A stretch of 8,952 nucleotides of DNA, taken from positions 1-8,952 of the forward strand of contig DATLSE010000061.1 in assembly GCA_035534295.1 (NCBI GenBank). The letters are read 5' to 3'. The notes below the pieces were generated by a model. The model did not search any database and was not told the origin of the DNA. It saw nothing but the letters and a program-made list of their open reading frames with translations. Made by a program: the position numbers and the translations under genes. The stretch's first letter is position 1; the number at the start of each line of letters is the position of its first letter. The stretch is from DATKQJ01 sp035534295 (GTDB lineage: Bacteria > Chloroflexota > Dormibacteria > Dormibacterales > Dormibacteraceae). Below are positions 1-6,177 of the stretch, in pieces.

Positions 1-69
1 GGCCTGGCGAGCGTCCCCGTCGTCGGTGAGCGGGAGCTCAGAGCGGGCGGGCGTCCGTCCCAGACTCAT
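1..69 (-). CDS. Possible 5' end of a further operon gene, cut by the window edge
   Basis: An ATG at 69-67 opens a frame that stays open for 23 codons to the left edge (MSLGRTPARSELPLTDDGD...). It overlaps the end of the DUF35 gene by 32 bp in another frame. I see no Shine-Dalgarno sequence before it, so translation would depend on coupling to the upstream gene. The fragment is too short to assign to a family. It may simply be a chance open frame. It is listed because the three genes before it form a tight operon that could continue leftward. Confidence 0.22.
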   Translation of the reverse strand, partial: MSLGRTPARSELPLTDDGDARQA

Positions 70-463
70 CGCTGCGGAAGTGCAGAAGCGTCACCTCCTC
101 CTGGTCGTCGAACGCGACCCGGAGCGGGGTCCCCGGGGGCAGACTGGCAAGGCTGTTGTCAATCCCGCCTTTGATCCGAGGGCCCTCGGCCAATCGCACC
201 AGCGCGACGGAGAAGGGAACCCGCTCGGACCACCATGGATTGCCGGTCGCCCGATGTACGGTAACCGCCACGACCAGCTGGCCGCGTCCCGACATAACCT
301 CCCAGGAGAATTCCTCGGAGAGGCATCGCGGACAGACCGGCGACACCGGGAATCGCACCTCGGAGCACTCCCTGCACCGCTGCAACGAGAGCTCATGCCG
401 GCGCAGCGAGTCCCAGAACTCCTGGTTGTCGGGATGGATCACCGGCAGCGGCCGTGCGCTCAT
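38..463 (-). CDS. DUF35 OB-fold / zinc-ribbon protein, thiolase partner
   Basis: A 141-residue protein with the normal length and order of the DUF35 family. An N-terminal helix region (residues 12-28, with FWDSLRRHELSLQRC) leads into a rubredoxin-like zinc ribbon with Cys30, Cys33, Cys44 and Cys47 (CxxC-x10-CxxC). A beta-rich OB-fold half follows (about 55-130). Members of this family bind SCP-2-type thiolases and are needed for their activity on acyl-CoA substrates; the protein is presumably cytosolic. The ATG at 463 is preceded by a strong ribosome site (AGGAGAAG, about 7 nt away) lying in the 13-bp gap after the thiolase stop codon. Co-transcription with the thiolase is very likely. The family call is secure; the role as a subunit of the neighbouring thiolase is inferred from gene order. 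Confidence 0.9.
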   Translation of the reverse strand: MSARPLPVIHPDNQEFWDSLRRHELSLQRCRECSEVRFPVSPVCPRCLSEEFSWEVMSGRGQLVVAVTVHRATGNPWWSERVPFSVALVRLAEGPRIKGGIDNSLASLPPGTPLRVAFDDQEEVTLLHFRSDESGTDARPL

Positions 464-476
464 GGCTCTTCTCCTA

Positions 477-1673
477 TCAACTGGACGTGAAGATCAAAGA
501 GTCACCCCAGGGCGTGGCCCACTGAACCGCCTCCGCCTTCGGCACCTGCCTGGGGCCAGCCTCCTGACGGACTTGCCGCACCATCTCCAGAAGATGTCCG
601 AACCCTGAGAGGTGAGCCTCCGAGTGAAGGCCCCCGTTGGTGTTGACGGGAAGGCGGCCTCCGAGTTCGATCTGGCCTCCCTGAGTCCACAGATAGGCCT
701 CCCCAGGGGGGCAGAATCCGAATCGTTCAAGAACCATCCAGAGATTGCTGCTGAAGGAGTCGTACACGTAGAGGGCATCTATGTCGTCCGCGCCGAGGCC
801 GGCCATCTGGTACACCGGCATCTGGCCGGCCTGATAGTCATGCTCATCGGTGAAGCCCAATCCCATCCCCGGGCGCGCGAACATGATGAAGTCATCGCGC
901 GACGCCCGGGCCCCCTGGACCCCGGACACCAGCACGGCCCTGGCGCCCATGGCGCGCGCGCGCTCCGCGGTGGTGACAAGAAGGCAGGTTGAGCCCTCGT
1001 TGCGAAGGCAGTAATCGAAGAGTCGGAAGGGACCGACCAAGGGCGGGCTCTCCAGGTACTGCTCCAGCGTGAGCGGCTTATCGCGCATGATCGCCATCGG
1101 GTTCAGCTGCGCATGACGTCGAAAGGCGATGGGGCCCGCCGCCAGGTGTTCGCTGGTGGCCCCGTAGAGGTCCATGTACCTCTGCGCCACCATCGCCGTG
1201 GCCGACCCCGGCGTGTCCAATCCGTAGGGACCGGCCTCACCGTGCCCGCCGCCGACGTCCCTGAAAGCCTCTCGGACGGTGCCCTCCCCGAGGGCGGCGA
1301 GATGCCGCCCGTAGCCCCGCCCGTTGGTGATCGTGTTGATGATGGCCACGCAGTCCGCAAGCCCAGAGGTCACCGCCAACGCGGCTTGGGCGACCTGAGT
1401 GCTGGCCCACCTGCCATGCGTCCACATCTGGACGGCCCAGCGCAGTTCGCATCCCGACTGGATGGCGAATTCGTCGTAGTCCATGCCCTGGGGAGCTCCA
1501 TGGCCGGTGGCGAAGCCGTCCACGTCGGCGGCGCGCAGCCCCGCGTCGTCGAGCGCGGCACGGAAGGCCTGCATCTGCAGCCGAGCCGGGCTCTGATCCA
1601 GAACCAGACCGAACTTATCGCTGGTCCCGATTCCCACCACAGCTGCCTGTCGACTCAGATCGAACAGCGCCAC
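477..1673 (-). CDS. SCP-2-type thiolase-like protein, probably a lyase/aldolase
   Basis: A 398-residue protein of the non-specific lipid-transfer (SCP-2) thiolase family. Supporting features are the N-terminal AVVGIGTSDK strand (11-20), the helix ALAVTSGLADCVAIIN (98-113), the LYVYDSFSSN segment (301-310), the GGRLPVNTNGG loop (338-348) and the HLSG motif with His354. The position of the usual nucleophilic cysteine reads RWAS (88-91), so acyl-enzyme chemistry as in a degradative ketothiolase is unlikely. Family members without this Cys, such as Ltp2 of steroid side-chain degradation, carry out retro-aldol cleavage of hydroxyacyl-CoA together with a DUF35 protein, and a DUF35 gene follows 13 bp downstream. 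The start is GTG at 1673, with GAGG and GGAGG upstream, 6 bp after the alcohol dehydrogenase stop codon. The family is certain; the aldolase role is an inference. Confidence 0.9.
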   Translation of the reverse strand: MALFDLSRQAAVVGIGTSDKFGLVLDQSPARLQMQAFRAALDDAGLRAADVDGFATGHGAPQGMDYDEFAIQSGCELRWAVQMWTHGRWASTQVAQAALAVTSGLADCVAIINTITNGRGYGRHLAALGEGTVREAFRDVGGGHGEAGPYGLDTPGSATAMVAQRYMDLYGATSEHLAAGPIAFRRHAQLNPMAIMRDKPLTLEQYLESPPLVGPFRLFDYCLRNEGSTCLLVTTAERARAMGARAVLVSGVQGARASRDDFIMFARPGMGLGFTDEHDYQAGQMPVYQMAGLGADDIDALYVYDSFSSNLWMVLERFGFCPPGEAYLWTQGGQIELGGRLPVNTNGGLHSEAHLSGFGHLLEMVRQVRQEAGPRQVPKAEAVQWATPWGDSLIFTSS

Positions 1674-1679
1674 GACGCC

Positions 1680-2696
1680 TCAGGCCTCCGGGATCACTAC
1701 CGCGCGTCCGACCACCTTCCGGCTGTCCATGGCCTCATGGGCCGCGGAGGCCTGCGAGAGGGGATAGGTCTCGGTGACGGGGTTCACCCGTTTCTCCTGG
1801 ACCAGCTCCATGGCTTTCATGAAGGAGGACATGAGGGTCGACGAGGAGCCGGTTATCACCACCTCGCGTGAGAAGGCGAAAAGAGGGTAAAAGGAGACGC
1901 GCTCGCGGTAGAGCTGACCGGTGAAGACGTAGCGACCCCGCTTCCGCAAAGCCCGGAAGCCCTGGCTGAAGAAGTCCGGGTGGCCCACGTTGTCAAGGAC
2001 CAGGTGCACTCCCTGTCCCCCGGTGGCCTCCAAAAGCCGGTCGGCCACATTGCCCTCAGCAGCCACCACCACGTGCTCGGCGCCGAGTCCCCGAAGAAAT
2101 TCCGCTTTGTGCGGCGACGTGGTGACCGCCAGTACCCGCCCCCCCAGGGCGGCCGCGACCTGCACCGCGTGAACCCCCAGGCCTCCCCCGGCGCCACTGA
2201 TCGCCACCCACTCGCCCGGAACCAGCTTCCCCACCCCGGCCAGCGCCTGATAGGAGGTCCCGACTCCGCACGCGACGACGCTGGCTGCCACGGGGTCGAC
2301 CCCCTCGGGAACCTTCAACAGAACCTGGTCGTCGAGGGCCACGAACTCCGCCATGCCTCCATAGTTGAAGCGGCGCCTGGCGCAGTCGAGCTCCCTTCCC
2401 GAGCGGCAGGCGAAGCAGACTCCGCAGGTGGTGAACTGCTTGCAGGCGACGACATCCCCCACCTGAAAGCCCCGAGCCTGGGTTCCCAACGCCACCACCT
2501 CGCCCGCGATCTCATGCCCCAGGATGCAGGGGAGGTCGATCTTGGTCAGTCCTGTGCGGTCCGCTTGATCGTGCCCGCAGACGCCGCACGCCAGCACCTT
2601 CAGCACTACCTGATCCGGCCCGGGCGTGGGGTCGGGGACTTCCTCCTCCACCAAAACCTCGGGCCCACCCTGCGTCTTCAGCACCACGGCCTTCAT
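1680..2696 (-). CDS. Zinc-dependent alcohol dehydrogenase (MDR family)
   Basis: A 338-residue medium-chain dehydrogenase/reductase. The catalytic zinc ligands are present as Cys37 (CGVCGHD), His61-Glu62 (GHE) and Cys143 (VACGVGTSY). The structural zinc site is complete, with Cys91, Cys94, Cys97 and Cys105. The Rossmann motif GAGGGLG lies at 168-174. The residues after the second strand (TTSPHK) include no acidic residue, which would suit NADP(H), though this is not conclusive. It probably oxidises a hydroxyl group on an acyl-CoA or related intermediate to a ketone, feeding the next two genes. I chose ATG at 2696 because GGAGG lies 7 nt upstream; a GTG two codons earlier (2702) would leave almost no spacing. 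It is the first gene of a three-gene operon. Its 5' side carries a hairpin and a large dyad (see separate entries). Confidence 0.93.
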   Translation of the reverse strand: MKAVVLKTQGGPEVLVEEEVPDPTPGPDQVVLKVLACGVCGHDQADRTGLTKIDLPCILGHEIAGEVVALGTQARGFQVGDVVACKQFTTCGVCFACRSGRELDCARRRFNYGGMAEFVALDDQVLLKVPEGVDPVAASVVACGVGTSYQALAGVGKLVPGEWVAISGAGGGLGVHAVQVAAALGGRVLAVTTSPHKAEFLRGLGAEHVVVAAEGNVADRLLEATGGQGVHLVLDNVGHPDFFSQGFRALRKRGRYVFTGQLYRERVSFYPLFAFSREVVITGSSSTLMSSFMKAMELVQEKRVNPVTETYPLSQASAAHEAMDSRKVVGRAVVIPEA

Positions 2697-2737
2697 GCCC
2701 ACCCCTCCCCTTCCAAACTATTTGTCACCGCCTCTCC

Positions 2738-2753
2738 GGCTGCTACCGCAGCC
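2738..2753 (-). promoter_or_regulatory. Small hairpin in the 5' region of the alcohol dehydrogenase operon
   Basis: GGCTGC and GCAGCC form a perfect 6-bp stem around a 4-base loop, about 40 bp before the dehydrogenase start. On the minus strand it is flanked on both sides by GTGACA (upstream GTGACAGG, downstream GTGACAAA). It could be a leader hairpin or part of a binding site. No U-tract follows, so it is not an intrinsic terminator. The evidence is limited to the symmetry itself. Confidence 0.25.
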
Positions 2754-2832
2754 TGTCACGCAGGTGCGCTGGCCGCGGTCAAGCTATCAGCTTATCCGCC
2801 GCCCGGTAACGCCCACATCAACCGAGCGGCGA

Positions 2833-2866
2833 GGTAATGGGCCAATTTGACAATTGACCCGTTACC
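2833..2866. promoter_or_regulatory. 34-bp imperfect dyad, candidate operator or end-of-gene hairpin
   Basis: The arms GGTAATGGGCCAATT (2833-2847) and AATTGACCCGTTACC (2852-2866) match as inverted repeats at 13 of 15 positions around a 4-base centre. A further half-site, GGTAACG, lies at 2805-2811. The segment is AT-richer than its surroundings. It lies about 140 bp upstream of the alcohol dehydrogenase start, and its right arm contains the TAA stop of the minus-strand ORF ending at 2862. It could be the operator of the dehydrogenase-thiolase-DUF35 operon, for instance for a TetR-type dimer, or a hairpin ending the upstream transcript. No U-tract follows on either strand, which favours the operator reading. 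Confidence 0.45.
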
Positions 2867-3179
2867 GGTGGCCAGGGATTTCCGACTCCGTCCCCACACT
2901 CCCCCTGAGGAAGGCCGCTGGCAGAGCGCGAACGCCGATGAGCGCGGGGGCGTAGCCGGACAAGACCACCTGGGGGGCCTCCAGGACATAGGCGCGCTGG
3001 CTGAATTCCGGCTCCTGCAGCACCAGTTGCTCATTGATGAGGATTTCCAGCTCCGGCTCTGCCTCGCGGAGCTCGGTCGGCGGGCGAAGATCTCGTCCGC
3101 CACGGTGGGGGCCTCCGGGCGAGGGACCGCCGAGAAGGAGGAGGCGTGGTGACGACATCAGGGCGTGCCCGCCGGCCAT
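2862..3179 (-). CDS. Unrecognised small ORF, possibly a degraded gene
   Basis: This frame has an ATG at 3179 and could give about 105 residues, with an in-frame TTG at 3191. I do not recognise the product. From about residue 37 on, the sequence looks protein-like: an acidic helix (LREAEPELEILINEQL) and a hydrophobic stretch (VVLSGYAPALIGVRALPAAF). Third codon positions there are mostly G or C, as in the neighbouring genes. The first third looks less convincing. A GTG at 3103 in the next frame, with GGAGG 8 nt upstream, reads MADEIFARRP and then would need a frame change to join the better part. It may therefore be a frameshifted remnant. It lies in the same direction as, and between, the CoA-transferase and alcohol dehydrogenase genes. 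Confidence 0.33.
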   Translation of the reverse strand: MAGGHALMSSPRLLLLGGPSPGGPHRGGRDLRPPTELREAEPELEILINEQLVLQEPEFSQRAYVLEAPQVVLSGYAPALIGVRALPAAFLRGSVGTESEIPGHR

Positions 3180-3363
3180 GGACGTCGTCAAGCAGCCAAC
3201 CGGGCGGAGCCCGCTGGCCCCAACGCACCACGGTTGCTGCCGGTCGCAAGGGCGCCGCTCTTCAGGCCGAGCCCCACTCCCGCTCAGCCCGGGCCACGAG
3301 AGCTCCCAGACGTTTTGTAACGACGCTCGCCACCACGAGCTCCGGCCGGCCTCCGGGGCGAGG
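3180..3363. other. Gap between the CoA-transferase and the next ORF
   Basis: I see no firm gene here. On the minus strand, a 24-codon frame from GTG at 3336 to TGA at 3262 (VVASVVTKRLGALVARAERE...) reads like a helical protein piece and is in frame with the CoA-transferase behind its stop codon. It could be the tail of an originally longer product or chance. No terminator-like hairpin with a U-tract was found. Confidence 0.3.
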
Positions 3364-5682
3364 TCAGGGGAGGGCCACCGACGCGCCCGGCGGAGGCGGG
3401 CGCCAGCCGTCGATTCGCCAGGGGAGGGCGAGAGCAGGACCCTCGGGGCCGTCGACGATAATCTCGACGGCCCTCACCTGCGGGTGCTGGACCAGATCCT
3501 CGTAGGTCAGGATGGGGACGGCGATTCCGCCCAGACGGTTGGTCAGGTCGATCAGAAAGTCTCGCTCGTGCGGCGCGAAGTAAGGCACCAGTTCACGCAA
3601 CAGCTCCGGCCGCCGGAAGGTCCTCTGCTCGTCGGTCGCGTAGAGAGGGTCTTGCAGCAGCGGCTCCGCCCCGATGGTGCGACAGAATTCCTCCCAGTCG
3701 GCATCCTGCCGCGGGGCGGTGAAAGAGACCAGTCCGCCCCGGCTGGAGACGCCATAGATGGGAGGAGTGCCTGCGGCCAGGCAATGGAAGCCCTCCCAAG
3801 CGTCCGGGTGGCCGAGGGCGGCGATCATGACCGCTCCCGCCGAGACCAGCGCGCCCAACTCTGACACTGCCACCTTCTGTCCCAGCCCTGAGCGTCGGCG
3901 CTCGTGCAGCGCGGCCATGACGCCGACGAACGCGGTGACGCCAGCCCCTATGGCTGCGACGTCGGCCCCCATCCGCACCGGCGCCGACCCGGGCTCGCCG
4001 AGGTAGCGGAGCAGACCTGAGAGTCCCTGGATCTCCAGTTCGTCGAGCGGGCGCTCTGCCAGGGGCCCCTCTTCTCCGGCCGCAGACAGACTGCATACGA
4101 CCGCTCTGGGGTTGCCCTCCACCTCGTCTCCACCAAGCAGAAGCGCCCCCTCCCGCGCCATCGATCTGTGATCGGCGATGACGACATCGGCCGCTGCCAG
4201 GAGGGCGTGAAGCCGAGCCGCGTCGGACTCCAACGTCGGGTCGACGACAAAGCTGACCTTGCCCCCGTTCAGGGCCAGGTACGCTGCCCCCAGGCCATCC
4301 CTCGCCTCCGGTCCGTGCTCCCGGAGAGGGTCTCCATCCTGGGTTTCGACCCTCACCACCTCGGCCCCCAAGCCTGCCAGCAGCCATCCGCAATAGGGCC
4401 CTGCTACGCCGCCTGCCGCCTCCACCACTTTTAGGCCCTTGAGGGAGGTGCGGCTCCCCGGAGTGCCGGAGGGCGGGGCGGGTTCGGGCGCGGGGGCAGA
4501 CCCCGGGGCGCTCTCCAAACCGGCTCTGATCTCTGCGTCATGGGCACCTGGCAGGGAGGGCGCTCGCGCCACCGCGGGAGAGCGGCTGAAGTCCCACGGC
4601 GGTCGCGGAACGACCATCCGGCCGCGCACGGGGTGCGGGACTCGCTGCATGAACCTTCCCAGCGGGTGCTCCTCCGGGTTGGCAACGGCGTCGTCCAGGA
4701 CGTGTGCCTCAGCGGCCGGAACCCCCGCCTCGGCAAGGCGCATCCGCCACCATGCCAGGTCCGCCTTGGCCATGGCGCCGGCCAGAATCGGTGTCAGCTC
4801 AGCGCGGTTGTGCAGGCGGTCGCGGTTCCGGAGAAAGCGGGGGTCGTCGATGAGCTCGGCGAGAGAGAGAACCTGGCATAGCGCCTGCCACTGGCCAGCG
4901 CCGGGGGCGCTCACATTGAGATAGCGTCCATCGCGGCATCGAAAAGCCTGCGAGGGGGCGATCGCCGACGAGGCGCTCCCGGCTGGCTGGAATCTGATGC
5001 CTGTTGCCAGGTATTCGGAGAGGCGGGTCATCTGAAGAGAGATGGCGGATTCCATCTGCGAGGTCACCAGGTGGCAGCCCCGGCCTGAGTGGGCGCGCAG
5101 CTCCAGACCGACGAGGGCGGCACCCGCGAGGTACATCGAAGTGAAGAGATCAATCAAGGCCGAGTAGCGGAGGAACTCGGGATGATCCGCATCGACTCCG
5201 TTCAGTGCCACGAATCCGCTGAACGCCTGCCCGTGAGGATCCGTGCTGCCAACTCCAGCCATCGGCCCTCTGTCGCCGAACGATCCCGACGAGCAGTAGA
5301 TGATGCCCGGATTCACGGCGCTGACCTGCTCGTAGCCAACACCCACTCGCTCCATGGCCCCGGCGCGGTGGTTCTCGATTATCACGTCGGCCGAAGCCGC
5401 CATCTCCATCACCAGTCGATGCGCGGCCGGATCCTTGAAGTCCAACGTGATCGCTCGCTTGCCAAGGTTGCACACCGAGTAGGTGGTGGGCTCCCCTGCG
5501 CGCTGTGGCCTCACCCTGCGTATTGGATCTCCATAGGGCGGGTCGACCTTGATGACGTCGGCGCCGAGCGTGGCAAGCAGTCCCGCGGACCAGGGACCGA
5601 CGGCGAAAGCCGAGAGGTCCAGAACCTTGATGCCCGCTAGCGCGCCCTGGACGTCGGGCTGCCGGCGGTTCGGCCAAGACAT
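3364..5682 (-). CDS. Fused two-domain class III (CaiB/BaiF) CoA-transferase
   Basis: A 772-residue protein, about twice the usual family length of about 400, made of two CaiB/BaiF units. Unit 1 (about 16-385) begins with LDLSAFAVGPWSAGLLATLG and GADVIKVDPP, has NLGKRAITLDFKDP (72-84), and carries Asp178 (SALIDLF) at the position of the catalytic aspartate. Unit 2 (about 413-772) repeats the plan: GLKVVEAAGGVAGPY, GAEVVRVETQDGDPL, and Asp574 (MGADVAAIGAG). A Pro/Ala/Gly/Ser-rich linker joins them (about 391-411). Unit 2 lacks the usual C-terminal LG-containing tail. The family moves CoA between carboxylic acids through an aspartyl-CoA thioester, or racemises alpha-methylacyl-CoA; activation of the pathway acid is the likely role. 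The ATG at 5682 has no clear ribosome site, but no better in-frame start precedes the first conserved strand. Confidence 0.93.
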   Translation of the reverse strand: MSWPNRRQPDVQGALAGIKVLDLSAFAVGPWSAGLLATLGADVIKVDPPYGDPIRRVRPQRAGEPTTYSVCNLGKRAITLDFKDPAAHRLVMEMAASADVIIENHRAGAMERVGVGYEQVSAVNPGIIYCSSGSFGDRGPMAGVGSTDPHGQAFSGFVALNGVDADHPEFLRYSALIDLFTSMYLAGAALVGLELRAHSGRGCHLVTSQMESAISLQMTRLSEYLATGIRFQPAGSASSAIAPSQAFRCRDGRYLNVSAPGAGQWQALCQVLSLAELIDDPRFLRNRDRLHNRAELTPILAGAMAKADLAWWRMRLAEAGVPAAEAHVLDDAVANPEEHPLGRFMQRVPHPVRGRMVVPRPPWDFSRSPAVARAPSLPGAHDAEIRAGLESAPGSAPAPEPAPPSGTPGSRTSLKGLKVVEAAGGVAGPYCGWLLAGLGAEVVRVETQDGDPLREHGPEARDGLGAAYLALNGGKVSFVVDPTLESDAARLHALLAAADVVIADHRSMAREGALLLGGDEVEGNPRAVVCSLSAAGEEGPLAERPLDELEIQGLSGLLRYLGEPGSAPVRMGADVAAIGAGVTAFVGVMAALHERRRSGLGQKVAVSELGALVSAGAVMIAALGHPDAWEGFHCLAAGTPPIYGVSSRGGLVSFTAPRQDADWEEFCRTIGAEPLLQDPLYATDEQRTFRRPELLRELVPYFAPHERDFLIDLTNRLGGIAVPILTYEDLVQHPQVRAVEIIVDGPEGPALALPWRIDGWRPPPPGASVALP

Positions 5683-5708
5683 TCGCGGGACAACGATAGC
5701 ACTGCGAC

Positions 5709-5840
5709 TTGCGCTCTCCGGAGCGACTCTCCCGACTCATTGCAGACGTTTTGTTTGCCGTTGGCCATGAGGTCGTACGCAGTCTTGTGCCGTTTGAACG
5801 GATGGCAGTCGCCATACCAGGCGCCGAGAAAACGCCGGAT
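5709..5840 (+). pseudogene. Possible GAF-domain gene remnant
   Basis: Read on the plus strand from a TTG at 5709, the sequence RLIADVLFAVGHEVVRSLVP followed by FERMAVAIPGAEK resembles the start of a GAF domain: a helix, then a 'pF-R-ai' strand. An in-frame TAG lies just upstream (5697-5699). The likeness ends near 5840, just before the 13-bp inverted repeat at 5846-5881. The stretch is less GC-rich than its surroundings and lies against the CoA-transferase start in the opposite direction. It is too short for a firm call; it could be chance or untranslated leader. Confidence 0.25.
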
Positions 5841-5845
5841 CGCAC

Positions 5846-5881
5846 CGTCGCGGCACCCACGCTTTGGAGGGTGCCGCGACG
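5846..5881. repeat. Perfect 13-bp inverted repeat with 10-base loop
   Basis: CGTCGCGGCACCC (5846-5858) and GGGTGCCGCGACG (5869-5881) are exact reverse complements around ACGCTTTGGA. RNA from either strand would fold into a strong GC-rich hairpin. No U-run follows on either side, so a standard intrinsic terminator is not supported. It lies about 165 bp upstream of the CoA-transferase start, at the point where the SMP-30 remnant (minus) and the possible GAF remnant (plus) both stop being recognisable. It may mark a rearrangement junction, an element end or an operator. Confidence 0.6.
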
Positions 5882-5906
5882 TACGGCCCATCAACTCAAA
5901 AGTGAG

Positions 5907-6092
5907 AACCAGGCCCAGTCCTCGGCGCCAGCGCCAGATGGAATCGGTACCCAGGTCGGTGAGATGGAGGGCGCCGTCGGCAGGGCTCCACACCGGTCCC
6001 TCGCAGAGGCCCAAGCCGCCGGCGACCGTTTCGAGCTCGCTGCCGCCCGGGACAATCCTGAGGAACCGCTCGTCGACTATGTCGCGTCTCAT
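5907..6092 (-). pseudogene. 5' remnant of an SMP-30/gluconolactonase-family gene
   Basis: From ATG 6092 the frame gives about 60 residues typical of the start of an SMP-30/gluconolactonase/LRE-type beta-propeller: MRRDIVDERFLRIVPGG, a LCEGPVWSP segment with Glu31 in the place of the first metal ligand, LTDLGTDSIWRW (44-55), then RRGLGL. Full members are about 280-330 residues long. Here likeness ends near 5907, and the open frame continues to 5637 with sequence unlike the family, overlapping the CoA-transferase start. The gene has lost about four fifths of its length. It starts 85 bp after the acyl-CoA dehydrogenase stop codon in the same direction, so it was probably part of that transcript. 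No ribosome site is obvious. Family members hydrolyse lactones; the remnant cannot be active. Confidence 0.6.
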
Positions 6093-6177
6093 ATCAAGTT
6101 GCTGGTCTCGGCCCCACCGCACTCTAGGTCGTGGCTCAGCCGGCAGGGTCTTGGGAGCACCGCCGTCGCCCCCAATC

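Noticed and set aside
1980..2837. Long plus-strand frame opposite the alcohol dehydrogenase
   Set aside because: It is a mirror of the dehydrogenase, whose zinc ligands and Rossmann motif are intact on the other strand. The frame shows no family likeness.
2847..2875. TTGACA within the 34-bp dyad as a -35 element on the plus strand
   Set aside because: No -10-like hexamer lies 16-19 bp downstream, and no supported plus-strand gene follows.
3034..3864. Long plus-strand frame opposite the end of the CoA-transferase
   Set aside because: It is antisense to strongly supported coding sequence and is rich in Arg, Gly and Pro, as expected for a mirror frame in GC-rich DNA.
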